Assembly: GCF_000264315.1 (NCBI RefSeq)
Contig: NZ_AJXU01000031.1
Location: forward strand, 84,846 to 148,845
Length of the DNA: 64,000 nt
Origin: Rhodanobacter fulvus Jip2
Lineage (GTDB): Bacteria; Pseudomonadota; Gammaproteobacteria; Xanthomonadales; Rhodanobacteraceae
Direction: 5' to 3'
Positions 43,931-52,426 of this stretch are shown here, piece after piece; position 1 is the first letter of the stretch; each line of letters begins with the position of its first letter. A model generated the notes under the pieces. That model was not told where the DNA came from, searched no databases, and saw nothing but the letters and a program-made list of their open reading frames with translations. Made by a program: the position numbers and the translations under genes.

Positions 43931-44590
43931 TCAGCGTTCGTGGTTCGGATGCGCACCTTCGCGCGGCGTGCGCAGCAGGGTCATCACCGCCTCGCGCGCC
44001 TCGTCCACGCCGGTGCCGGCGGACGAGGAAAAGATCTGCGCGGTGGCGTGCGGGCTGTTGCTGGCGAAGCCCTTGCGCAGGGCAGCCAGCGCCTGCGTGG
44101 CGGCGCCGCGCGACAGCTTGTCGGCCTTGGTCAGCAGCACGTGGCAGGGCAACTGGGTGGCGAAGCAGAACTCCAGCATCATCCGGTCGAACTCCTTCAG
44201 CGGATGGCGGATGTCCACGATCAGCACCAGCCCGCGCAGGCTGCGGCGCTGGTGCAGGTAGGCGTCGATCTCCAGCTTCCAGTGATCGCGCATCTCCATC
44301 GGCACCTTGGCGTAGCCGTAGCCGGGCAGGTCGATCAGGCGTACATCCAGCGGCGGTTGGCCGTCGACCTGTACCGGCGGCGGCAGGCTGAAGGCCACCA
44401 TCTGCTGGGTGCGCCCGGGTGTCTTGGAGGTGCGCGCCAGCCCCTTGTGATTGGTCAACGCATTCAGCGCGCTGGACTTGCCGGCGTTGGAGCGGCCGGC
44501 GAATGCCACCTCGGCGCCCTGGTCGGCAGGCAACTGGCTGATGCGATGGGCGGCGAGCACGAACTGCGCGCCCTGCAAGAGTCTGCTCAT
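43931..44590 (-). CDS. engB: ribosome biogenesis GTP-binding protein YihA/YsxC (EngB)
   Basis: A 219-residue essential GTPase that supports late large-subunit assembly. Motifs: G1 [19 protein letters not shown]2 PGRTQ, G3 [11 protein letters not shown] and G4 LLTKADKL. Its ATG overlaps the terminal arm of the nested inverted-repeat element (44590-44833), so its translation start region is formed by that element. No standard Shine-Dalgarno sequence was recognised. It is upstream of tdk on the same strand. Confidence 0.96.
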   Translation of the reverse strand: MSRLLQGAQFVLAAHRISQLPADQGAEVAFAGRSNAGKSSALNALTNHKGLARTSKTPGRTQQMVAFSLPPPVQVDGQPPLDVRLIDLPGYGYAKVPMEMRDHWKLEIDAYLHQRRSLRGLVLIVDIRHPLKEFDRMMLEFCFATQLPCHVLLTKADKLSRGAATQALAALRKGFASNSPHATAQIFSSSAGTGVDEAREAVMTLLRTPREGAHPNHER

Positions 44591-44833
44591 GATGTCCAGA
44601 TGCCCCGCGTTGTCGTCGAGTGGCTGCCAGGTGGCAGTGCGCGGCGCAGCGCCTGACTGGCCGTCAGGTCAAGCCGCGCGCTGCCGCCTGACGGCCACTC
44701 GACGGCAACCCTCCGGGCCGGGTCTGTTTGCGCGCAGGCCGGCGTCATCGCTCGGTCGTGGACGGACGTCCACTTCCTCACTCTTTCTTGGCCTGCGCGC
44801 AAACAGCTCCCGGCGCGGGGCGTCTGGACATCA
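44590..44833. repeat. nested inverted-repeat element (about 244 bp)
   Basis: Outer arms 44590-44609 and 44814-44833 are inverted copies matching 19 of 20 bases (TGATGTCCAGAYGCCCCGCG). Inside, 44615-44645 and 44673-44703 form a second inverted pair matching 27 of 31, and 44724-44740 with 44790-44806 a perfect 17-bp pair (CTGTTTGCGCGCAGGCC). A further GTGGACGGACGTCCAC lies at about 44758-44773. No open reading frame of note is present. It could be a MITE-like element, a complex REP cluster or a structured leader of engB; see findings. Confidence 0.85.
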
Positions 44834-44868
44834 CGAGCAGGCTCTGAGGGATTCGACATGGGGATGGT

Positions 44869-44898
44869 TTGACCAAGGTACGGTGGCACAGGGATAAT
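44869..44898 (+). promoter_or_regulatory. sigma-70-like promoter of the cytochrome c4 gene
   Basis: TTGACC (44869-44874) and GATAAT (44893-44898) are separated by 18 bp, close to consensus. Transcription would begin near 44905, leaving a leader of about 70 bases before the ATG at 44974 and its GGGAG site. Confidence 0.7.
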
Positions 44899-44973
44899 TC
44901 TGCGGTTTCTGCCGATCGCGGGCCTATGGGCGCAATCAACGGCAGTGTCTGCAGTCTCTCGGGAGTCAATTGT

Positions 44974-45729
44974 ATGAGTTTTCGGTCCGCCGGTTTTCGG
45001 CCAGCTGTTCTCGGGGCCGCCGTAGCCCTTGCCTTGGTGCTGTCCGGCACGACCATGGCGCAGGATGCCCAGCCGGCTGCCGCCACCACGGCGGCCCAAC
45101 CGGCCGCCGCTGCTGCGCCGGCCGTGGCTGCCGCGCCCGCCGCAGTGAAGCCGGGCGACGCCACCGCCGGTCAAGCCAAGGCCGCCGTATGCGGCGCCTG
45201 CCACGGCATGGATGGCAACTCCGCCGATGCGCAGTACCCGAAGCTGGCGGGCCAGAGCGAGCAGTACATCGCGCGCCAGTTGATCGATTTCAAAACGGGC
45301 AAGCGCCAGAATCCGATCATGATGGGCATGGCCGCGCCGCTCTCCGAGCAGGACATGCATGATCTTGGCGCCTACTTCGCCACCCAGAAGCCGCTGCCCG
45401 GCGTGGCCGATCAGGCGCTGGTCGAGCAGGGCGAGACGCTGTACCGCCAGGGCGATTCCAGCCGCGGCATCCCGGCCTGCATGGCGTGCCACTCGATCGA
45501 CGGCAGCGGCAACCCCGGCGCGATGTATCCGCACCTCGCTGGCCAGCATGCGCAGTATGTGGAAGCCACGCTTAAGTCCTGGCACGACGGCACCACCTGG
45601 AATGACGATGTCCGCGGCAAGATCATGCCGTCGATCGCCGCCAAGCTCGACGCCAAGGACATCGCCGCGCTGGCCAGCTACATCGAAGGGCTGCACAGCG
45701 CCGACACCGAATCGACCACCCAACCCTGA
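44974..45729 (+). CDS. diheme cytochrome c4-like protein
   Basis: A 251-residue periplasmic electron carrier with a signal peptide (about 1-29), an Ala/Pro linker (about 31-60) and two cytochrome c domains. The heme sites are CGACH (73-77) and CMACH (169-173), with MGMAAPLSEQD and GKIMPSIAAKLD providing likely axial methionines. Cytochrome c4 passes electrons to terminal oxidases. The ATG at 44974 follows GGGAG by 8 bp; the longer frame to 44869 overlaps the promoter. The first of three consecutive envelope genes, followed by two DsbA-like lipoproteins. Confidence 0.93.
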   Translation: MSFRSAGFRPAVLGAAVALALVLSGTTMAQDAQPAAATTAAQPAAAAAPAVAAAPAAVKPGDATAGQAKAAVCGACHGMDGNSADAQYPKLAGQSEQYIARQLIDFKTGKRQNPIMMGMAAPLSEQDMHDLGAYFATQKPLPGVADQALVEQGETLYRQGDSSRGIPACMACHSIDGSGNPGAMYPHLAGQHAQYVEATLKSWHDGTTWNDDVRGKIMPSIAAKLDAKDIAALASYIEGLHSADTESTTQP

Positions 45730-45819
45730 TTCCCCGTGCGCCGGCCCTGTGCCGGCGCTTTCGGTTTGGGCCCCACTCTGGCGTTTGCTCCCGCTGCGCC
45801 ACACCCGTCGAGGTGATCC

Positions 45820-46710
45820 ATGTTGAAACGTCTGCCGCTTCTTTGTGCCGCCCTGCTTGCCCTCGCGGCCTGCAGCAATTCCAGCGACACCACCAGCGCA
45901 CCGACCGCCGCCCCCGTGGCAGCGGCCACCGCTCCCGCACCGGCAGCCCCGGCCAGCGTGGCGCCAGCGCCGGCGGCGACCGCCACCACCATCATGGCTC
46001 CGGCCATGGCCAGCACCGCGCCGGCGCCGGAAAGCGCCGTCGAACCGGCGCCGGCCGCCACGGTCGCCAGCAATGCCACGCCGTTCGTTGACGACGGCAA
46101 GTGGGTCGAAGGCAAGAACTACTTCCTGATCGAACCGGCGCAGCCCACCAGCCAGCCGGGCAAGGTCGAGGTCACCGAGGTGTTTTCCTACGGCTGCCCC
46201 GCCTGCAACGCGTTCCACGCCACCGCCAACCAGATCGCCGCCAGCCTGCCCGCCAACGCGGTGATGACCTACCTGCCGGCCTCGTTCAACCCGCCGGAAA
46301 ACTGGGTGATGCTGCAGCGCGCGTACTTCACCGCGCAGGCGCTGGGCGTGGCTGAAAAGGGCAACGACGCCATGTACGACGCGGTGTGGAAGACCCGCGC
46401 GCTGAGCGCGATGAATCCCGCCGGCACCGGCCTCAAGCCCGCCAGCGCGCTGCCCACGATCGCCGATGCGGCCAAGGTCTACGCACCGTTCGGCGTGGAC
46501 CCGAAGGAATTCGAGGCGGTGGCCGCCTCGTTCGCCACCAACCTGAAAATGAAGCGCGCCGATGAGCGTGTGAAAGCGCTGGGCATTGAACAGACGCCCA
46601 GCATGGTGGTCAACGGCAAGTACCGCTACACCGTTGGCAGCGCCGGCGGCTATGCGCAAACGGTCGAGTTGACCCGCTGGCTGGTGGCAAAGGAAGCCGC
46701 CGGCAAGTAA
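45820..46710 (+). CDS. DsbA-like thiol-disulfide interchange lipoprotein 1
   Basis: A 296-residue lipoprotein: hydrophobic start and lipobox LAAC ending at Cys18, then a long Ala/Pro/Thr linker (about 20-85) and a DsbA-type thioredoxin domain. Active site CPAC (126-129) and cis-proline EQTPSMVVNGKYRY near the end are both present. DsbA oxidises cysteines in periplasmic proteins; the lipid anchor and long linker imply attachment to a membrane with reach. The active site CPAC differs from the usual CPHC, which usually lowers oxidising strength (known for the family, not tested here). It follows cytochrome c4 and precedes a second DsbA-like gene. Confidence 0.9.
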   Translation: MLKRLPLLCAALLALAACSNSSDTTSAPTAAPVAAATAPAPAAPASVAPAPAATATTIMAPAMASTAPAPESAVEPAPAATVASNATPFVDDGKWVEGKNYFLIEPAQPTSQPGKVEVTEVFSYGCPACNAFHATANQIAASLPANAVMTYLPASFNPPENWVMLQRAYFTAQALGVAEKGNDAMYDAVWKTRALSAMNPAGTGLKPASALPTIADAAKVYAPFGVDPKEFEAVAASFATNLKMKRADERVKALGIEQTPSMVVNGKYRYTVGSAGGYAQTVELTRWLVAKEAAGK

Positions 46711-46763
46711 GTCGCGCCCGGCACTTGAGGCGGGTCGCGAAGCCACCCATATCGAGAGGTCAC

Positions 46764-47420
46764 ATGAAGACATTTTCCCGCTTGCGCGTGTTGACCCTGG
46801 CCACCGGCCTCATGCTTACCGCCGCCTGCACCGCGCAGCCCGGCCCGGCCAAGCCTGCGCCCTATACCGAGGGCTCGGAATACGTCACCTTGCCCGCGCC
46901 GAACCAGCGGCTCAGCGATGACGGCAAGGTCGAGGTGGTGGAGATCTTCTCCTACGGCTGCGTGCACTGCGCCCACTTCGCGCCCATGGCCGACAAGCTG
47001 CGCAAGGAATTGCCCGCCGGCGTGACATTCAAGCTGTTGCCCGCGCCGTTCAGCGCGGAATGGCTGCCGTATGCGCGCGCCTACTATGCCGCCAAGCAGT
47101 TAGGCGTGGTTGAACGCACGCACCAGGCGCTGTTCGATGCGAAGTTCAAGCAGAACTATCCGATCAACTCGCTGGACGATCTGGCTGATTTCTACGCGCG
47201 CCAGGGCGTGGATCGTGCCGAATTCCTGCGCATCGCCAACTCCGACGCGGCCACGGCCGCGATGAAAAGCGACCTGGACCTGATCCGCCAATGGCAGGTC
47301 GACAGCACGCCCACCATCGTGGTCGACGGCAAATACCGCATCACCGGCGTGAAGACGCAGGAAGAAATGGCCGATGTGGCGCTGTGGCTGGCCAAGCGCG
47401 AGCTGGCCGCCAGGAAATAG
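46764..47420 (+). CDS. DsbA-like thiol-disulfide interchange lipoprotein 2
   Basis: A 218-residue lipoprotein with lipobox LTAAC ending at Cys22 and a DsbA fold: EYVTLPAPNQRLSDDGKVEV, active site FSYGCVHCAHFAPM (Cys66 and Cys69) and cis-proline DSTPTIVVDGKYRI. The CVHC site is close to CPHC of classical DsbA. The linker is short compared with the first paralogue. The tandem arrangement suggests duplication and then division of labour, with different active sites. AGAGG lies before the ATG at 46764. Confidence 0.92.
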   Translation: MKTFSRLRVLTLATGLMLTAACTAQPGPAKPAPYTEGSEYVTLPAPNQRLSDDGKVEVVEIFSYGCVHCAHFAPMADKLRKELPAGVTFKLLPAPFSAEWLPYARAYYAAKQLGVVERTHQALFDAKFKQNYPINSLDDLADFYARQGVDRAEFLRIANSDAATAAMKSDLDLIRQWQVDSTPTIVVDGKYRITGVKTQEEMADVALWLAKRELAARK

Positions 47421-47515
47421 GCCCGGCATCGGCCGGCACGCGCGTTCACGTTTGCTGATCCATGCTTGGCATTACATCGGCCCGCCGACTGCCTCCTTTC
47501 CAACGATGTGATGCG

Positions 47516-48334
47516 ATGAACCGCGCCGTACCCACCACCAGCAGCCCCGCCAGCGGCAATGAACGCCGCTTGCGCCTGCTCAGTTGCAACATCCTGGCGG
47601 GCGGCAGCGTGCAGCGTTATCGCGAGTACGTCACCCGCAGCCTCAGCGCCGTGCTGCCCGGACGCAGCAAGATGGACAACTTGGACCGGCTGGCCGAGGT
47701 GCTGCCGCAGTTCGACGTGATCGGCCTGCAGGAAGCCGACGCCGGCAGCCTGCGTTCGGGTTTTCTCAACCAGACGCGCTACCTCGCGGAAACCGCCGGC
47801 ATGCCGTTCTGGAGCCACCAGCCCAACCGGCCGATGGCGCGGCTGGCGCATTCGGCCAATGGCCTGATCAGCCGGATGGAGCCGCACGCCGTGCTGGATT
47901 ACCCGCTGCCCAGCCGCATCCCCGGCCGCGGCGCGCTGCTGGCGCAATTCGGTGAGGGCCCCAATGCGCTGGCGGTGATGATCGCGCACCTGTCGCTCAG
48001 CGCCGCGGCCCGCGCGCAGCAACTGGGCTTCATCGCCGAGCTGCTGCAGGATTTTCCGCACGCGGTGCTGATGGGCGACCTCAACACCGAGCCGGGCAGC
48101 ACCGAGATGGCGCGGCTGTTCGCCAAATGCAGCCTGCAGCCGCCCGCGCAGGCCACACCCACGTTTCCCAGCTGGAAACCGCGGCGGGCGCTGGATCACA
48201 TCATCACCTCGCCCGGCATCGTGCTGGACAAGGTCTGGGCGCTGCCACAGGCGTTCTCCGACCATCTGCCGCTGGCGGCGGAAATCCGCTTGCCGGCCAA
48301 CGTCGGCAGCGTCGCCAACGGTCACCGCGAATGA
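47516..48334 (+). CDS. endonuclease/exonuclease/phosphatase-family protein
   Basis: A 272-residue EEP-superfamily hydrolase. Motifs: LRLLSCNILAGGS near the start, VIGLQEADAGS (metal-binding Glu), SANGLISRMEP, VMIAHLSLS, VLMGDLNTEPG and FSDHLPLAAEI (catalytic Asp-His). There is no signal peptide, so it is cytoplasmic. Members cleave DNA, RNA, inositol phosphates or phospholipids, and the substrate cannot be read from sequence. The ATG at 47516 is selected over 47462, which adds residues lacking similarity. Its stop overlaps the start of the next gene. Confidence 0.9.
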   Translation: MNRAVPTTSSPASGNERRLRLLSCNILAGGSVQRYREYVTRSLSAVLPGRSKMDNLDRLAEVLPQFDVIGLQEADAGSLRSGFLNQTRYLAETAGMPFWSHQPNRPMARLAHSANGLISRMEPHAVLDYPLPSRIPGRGALLAQFGEGPNALAVMIAHLSLSAAARAQQLGFIAELLQDFPHAVLMGDLNTEPGSTEMARLFAKCSLQPPAQATPTFPSWKPRRALDHIITSPGIVLDKVWALPQAFSDHLPLAAEIRLPANVGSVANGHRE

Positions 48335-48765
48335 CGGCCAGCGCCGGACGACGGTGGCGAACCGCCCTGCCCTGGCTGCTGCTGGCGCTGGTGGGCGTGG
48401 GTGCCGCGGTGCTGCGCTACGGCCTGATCGAAAGCAGTGCGATGGGCCAGCTGTGCGGCGCCGCCGACGGCCCGTGGTGGTGCACCGTGCGGCAAGGGCT
48501 GGTGCTGGGTTTCCTGCACGACATCTACGCCATCGCGGCACTGATCGCCGCCGCCGCGGCGCTGCTGCGCCGAAGCGCATGGCTGGCGTGGCTGGCCGCG
48601 GCGCTGGGCGTGTTTGCGCTTGAACTCTATTGCTTCGAAGCGGGCGCGCTGGCCCTGCTGATCGGCTGCCTACGCCTGCTGCGCTGGCAGGCCACGCCGC
48701 CGCGCAATGCGCCACCAGCCGAGCAGCACCGGCACGGCCAGCAGCAGGTTCAGCCCCAGCCATAA
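48331..48765 (+). CDS. small membrane protein of unknown function
   Basis: A 144-residue protein with three to four hydrophobic segments (about 12-32, 58-78, 82-98 and 100-115), Cys/Trp-rich loop GAADGPWWCTVRQGL and a Pro/Gln/His-rich tail. The ATG overlaps the stop of the EEP gene. I recognise no family. Its last 96 bp overlap the 3' end of the convergent GH17 gene, so the tail composition is dictated partly by the opposite reading frame and may be an extension past the original stop. Confidence 0.6.
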   Translation: MTASAGRRWRTALPWLLLALVGVGAAVLRYGLIESSAMGQLCGAADGPWWCTVRQGLVLGFLHDIYAIAALIAAAAALLRRSAWLAWLAAALGVFALELYCFEAGALALLIGCLRLLRWQATPPRNAPPAEQHRHGQQQVQPQP

Positions 48766-50262
48766 CCAGCTGGCCGGATTCAGGCCACGCTCCTGCACCA
48801 GCACGATAGTGCCCAGCAGCAGCAGGGCGACGGCCAGGAATCGCGCCTCCAGCAACGGCGCCGATGTCGCGCGCGGGCCCAGCCACGCGGCCAGCGCAAA
48901 ACCCACGCAAGGCAGCGCGAACAGCCCCAGCGGAAAATCGCGATAGCGGCCATCGAACACCAGCAGCAAGCCGTAGAAAGCCAGCACAAACAGCCAGCCG
49001 AAGCGCACCGGCAGCATCGGCAGTTGCGCCCGCTGTTCGCCATCCAGCCGCGCCGCGATCCAGCGCGCCAGCCACAGCGCGGTGCCCAGCGCGCAAAGGC
49101 AGGCGAAGGTCGAGACGCTCCATTCCCAGGCGTCGCGACAGGCGTAGGCCATTTGCCGCGCCTGCCACGCCAGCGCGCCGCCACTGGCCCAGCCGGCCAG
49201 CATCAGCGCCAGTCGTCCGCGCCAACGCCGCCGCCAGCCACCGACCAGCACGAACAGCAGCGCGCCGGCGCCCGCGGTGGCTTCGCCGATCCACCAGCGA
49301 GGCTCTTCCACCACCGGTCCCTGCATCGGGAATTTGGCTTTCGCCTGCGCGTCGAAGATGCCCCAGTAACCGCCGACGGTGCCTTCCTGCGCCCGCTTCC
49401 AGGGTTGGTCGAACGCCTCGATCACGTTGTACGGCAGGTTCACCTTCGCCGCGTAGCGCAGGAACTCGCGCAGGTAGCGCGCCTCGTTGATCACGCTGGC
49501 GGCGGCCCGCTGGCGCGGCCGGCCCGCGCTGGGCCAGCCGGTTTCGCCGATCATCACGCGCCGCCCGGGAAACGCCTGCTGCACCCGGGCGTAGACCTCG
49601 GCCACGTGTTGCACCGCGCGCTCCGGCGCCACCGGCTTGTCTTCCCAATACGGCAGGATGTGGATGGTGATGTAGTCCACCGATGCGGCCAGTTGCGGGT
49701 AGCGCAGCCAGAACTCCCACACGTCGGCGTAGGTCACCGGTGCGTCCACCGCGTCGCGCACCTGGCGCACGTAGCCGGCCAGCGCCGTCGCCGACAGCTC
49801 GCCGCGCAGCAGGACTTCATTGCCCACGACCACGCCCCGCAGGGCCTGCGGTGTTTCCCTGGCCGCGGCGATGCCCAGGCGCACCTGTTCCGCATTGGCC
49901 TTCGGATCGGCACCCAGCCAGATGCCCATCAGCACTTTCATGCCGTGGCGCGCGGCGATCCGCGGCACTGCGCTCAGACCCTGTCCCTGCGAGTACGTGC
50001 GCACGCAGTCGAAGCGTTGCGACAACACCTGCAGATCGGCATCGATCCGCTGCGGGCTGATGAAGGCATGGGGATCGAGCGGGGTTTCCCCCGCTTCGCG
50101 GAACGGTGCGTAGGAGACGCAGGAAATCCGCGCCGACGGCGCATCCGGCAACGCCACCGGCCGCCCTTCAACCCACCAGCCCAAGCCGACCGCCAACGCG
50201 GCGAGCAACAAACCCAGCCAGACGAACACCTGCGGGTAGCGGGGCAACGATGGGGACGGCAT
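48670..50262 (-). CDS. GH17-like glycosyl hydrolase membrane protein
   Basis: A 530-residue membrane protein. An N-terminal helix (about 12-30) is followed by a periplasmic catalytic domain (about 45-320) with the glycoside hydrolase family 17 signatures VVVGNEVLLRG (acid/base Glu149) and VMIGETGWPSAG (nucleophile Glu240), 91 residues apart as in the family. After it come about six to seven C-terminal membrane helices (about 335-520). GH17 enzymes cleave or rearrange beta-1,3-glucans. The C-terminal membrane part suggests involvement in making or modifying beta-glucans at the inner membrane. Divergent from the lytic transglycosylase. Confidence 0.88.
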   Translation of the reverse strand: MPSPSLPRYPQVFVWLGLLLAALAVGLGWWVEGRPVALPDAPSARISCVSYAPFREAGETPLDPHAFISPQRIDADLQVLSQRFDCVRTYSQGQGLSAVPRIAARHGMKVLMGIWLGADPKANAEQVRLGIAAARETPQALRGVVVGNEVLLRGELSATALAGYVRQVRDAVDAPVTYADVWEFWLRYPQLAASVDYITIHILPYWEDKPVAPERAVQHVAEVYARVQQAFPGRRVMIGETGWPSAGRPRQRAAASVINEARYLREFLRYAAKVNLPYNVIEAFDQPWKRAQEGTVGGYWGIFDAQAKAKFPMQGPVVEEPRWWIGEATAGAGALLFVLVGGWRRRWRGRLALMLAGWASGGALAWQARQMAYACRDAWEWSVSTFACLCALGTALWLARWIAARLDGEQRAQLPMLPVRFGWLFVLAFYGLLLVFDGRYRDFPLGLFALPCVGFALAAWLGPRATSAPLLEARFLAVALLLLGTIVLVQERGLNPASWLWLGLNLLLAVPVLLGWWRIARRRGLPAQQA

Positions 50263-50384
50263 GCCGATCCTTGGTGGGTTGGAGCGCGGGAGCGCGCCAG
50301 TTTAGCAGCGCCGGCGCCGCGGCCTTCACGGCGGAGGTACGGGACGCATCCACTACACTGGGGATCGGCCAAAGAGGAGCTTCC

Positions 50385-52424
50385 ATGTTTTTGAGTGCAG
50401 CGCCACGGCGCTTTATCTGCGGGTTGCTGGCGGCGGCCGGCGCGCTGCTGGCCGTGCCGCAGGCGCAGGCCGCGGCTTCCATCGATGCCCAGCGCATCGC
50501 GTTCAAGCAGGCCTACGCCGCCGCCAATCAGGGTGATCCCGGCTGGCGCACGCTGGCGGCCGGCCTGCACGACTACCCGCTGTACCCGTACCTGCCGGCC
50601 GCGGCGCTGGAACACGACATCCGCCTGATCGATCGCGCCGCGGTCGAGGATTACCTGGCGAGCTACCCCGACCTCATCCCCGCCGCCGACCTGCGCCGCG
50701 ATTTCCTGCGCGAGCTGGCGCGACGCAACGACTGGGCCGGCTTTACCGCGCTGTACCAGCCCGGCCTGGGCGACACGCTGGCCTGCGACGCGCTGCAGGC
50801 CAGCCTGGCCGGCGGCGGCACGCTCGATTTCCAGCGTGACCTGGCCGCGTTGTGGGCCAAGCCCGACCTGCCCGGCGCCTGCGATCCGGTGCTGAGCGCC
50901 GCGCACGACCAGGGCCTGCTGACCACGGCGCGCTTGTGGGACCGGATCGATCGCGCCGCCGAAGCCGGCAAGGCCGGCACCGTCGCCAGCCTGGCGTCCT
51001 GGCTGCCTGCCGCCGATCAGCCCACCGCGCTGCACCTGGCGCAGGCCTGGCGCGACCCGGCCGCCGCCGTGGCGGCCGCATCCAGCTGGACCAGCAGCGA
51101 GCGCAACACCCGGGCCGCGACGCTGGCCCTGACGCGGCTGGCGCGACGCCAGTCCACCAGCGCGGACGCGGGCTGGCAGACGCTGCAGGGCCGCTTCCCG
51201 TTCAGCGAGGCGCAGCGCAACCACATCCTCGCCACGCTGGCCCTGTTCCATGCCACCGATTTCGACGACCGCGCGCTGGCGCGGCTGATCGCCCTGCCGC
51301 CCACCGCGCAAACCGACGCCACCTTCGAGTGGCGCGCCCGCGTGGCGCTGGCGCGACAGAACTGGCCGGCGGTGATCGCGGCGATCGAGGCGATGCCGGC
51401 AGCGCTGCGCCAGGACGGCGAATGGCGCTATTTCCATGGCCGCGCCCTGGCCGCACAAGGCCATGCCGCCGAGGCGAAAAATCAGTTCAAGACGCTGGCG
51501 GACGAAGCGACCTTCTTCGGTTTCCTGGCCGCCGACGAGCTGGGCCAGCCGTACGCCATCTGCCCGCTGACGCTGGCCGACGACCCCGCGCGGCAGGCCT
51601 CGCTGCTGGCGCTGCCCGGGTTGCAACGCGCGCTGGAGCTGTTCGCGGTCGACCTGCCGAAACCGGCGCGGCGCGAATGGAACCGCGCCCTGCAAGGCGC
51701 CGACCAGGCCACCGTGCGGGTTGCCGCCGCGCTTGCCAACCAGCGCGGCTGGTACGACCGCGCCGTGTTCGCCTTCAGCAGCGGCGACGCGTTGCGCCTG
51801 TACGACCTGCGTTTCCCGCTGGCCAGCCAGGATGGCCTGGTGCCCCAGGCCGAAGCGGCCGGGATCGATCCAGCGTGGGCCTACGGCATCCTGCGCGCGG
51901 AAAGCGCCTGGATGAGCGACGCCCGCTCCGGCGCCGACGCCCGCGGCCTGATGCAGCTGTTGCCCAGCACCGGCGCGCTGGTGGCACGGCGCAACGGCAT
52001 GACTTGGGGCGGCGGCGACACCCTCTACGACCCGGTCACCAACATCGCGCTGGGCACGCGTTATCTCGCCCACATGGCCTCGCGCTTCGACGGCTCGCCA
52101 TGGCTGGCCAGCGCCGGATACAACGCCGGCCCCAACCGCGTCGACCAGTGGCTGGCGGCGCGCGGCACGCTGGCGCCGGACGTCTTCATCGCCAGCATGC
52201 CGTTCAAGGAAACCCGCGAATACGTGGCCCGCGTGATGGCGTTCAGCGTGATCTACGACTGGCGCCTCAACGGCACCGTGATTCCGCTGACGACCCGCCT
52301 CAGCACCATCGGCCAACCGTATGCGACAGCCGCGGCGAACGCCGCACGCAAGGCCGTCAGCTGCCCGTCCAGCGCGGCCCCGGCGGCGGCAACGTCGGTC
52401 GTCAGCGCGGCCGACGGGCGTTGA
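50385..52424 (+). CDS. soluble lytic murein transglycosylase
   Basis: A 679-residue periplasmic enzyme that cleaves peptidoglycan to 1,6-anhydro-muropeptides. Signal peptide about 1-29 (VPQAQA), helical superhelix of the Slt70 type (about 35-480), then the lysozyme-like domain: catalytic Glu506 in GILRAESAWMSDARSGADA, GLMQLLPSTG, NIALGTRYLAHMASRF and SAGYNAGPNRVDQWL. An AGAGGAG site precedes the ATG at 50385. The C-terminal tail of about 30 residues is Ala/Ser-rich. The next gene starts 2 bp after the stop. Confidence 0.95.
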   Translation: MFLSAAPRRFICGLLAAAGALLAVPQAQAAASIDAQRIAFKQAYAAANQGDPGWRTLAAGLHDYPLYPYLPAAALEHDIRLIDRAAVEDYLASYPDLIPAADLRRDFLRELARRNDWAGFTALYQPGLGDTLACDALQASLAGGGTLDFQRDLAALWAKPDLPGACDPVLSAAHDQGLLTTARLWDRIDRAAEAGKAGTVASLASWLPAADQPTALHLAQAWRDPAAAVAAASSWTSSERNTRAATLALTRLARRQSTSADAGWQTLQGRFPFSEAQRNHILATLALFHATDFDDRALARLIALPPTAQTDATFEWRARVALARQNWPAVIAAIEAMPAALRQDGEWRYFHGRALAAQGHAAEAKNQFKTLADEATFFGFLAADELGQPYAICPLTLADDPARQASLLALPGLQRALELFAVDLPKPARREWNRALQGADQATVRVAAALANQRGWYDRAVFAFSSGDALRLYDLRFPLASQDGLVPQAEAAGIDPAWAYGILRAESAWMSDARSGADARGLMQLLPSTGALVARRNGMTWGGGDTLYDPVTNIALGTRYLAHMASRFDGSPWLASAGYNAGPNRVDQWLAARGTLAPDVFIASMPFKETREYVARVMAFSVIYDWRLNGTVIPLTTRLSTIGQPYATAAANAARKAVSCPSSAAPAAATSVVSAADGR

Positions 52425-52426
52425 GC

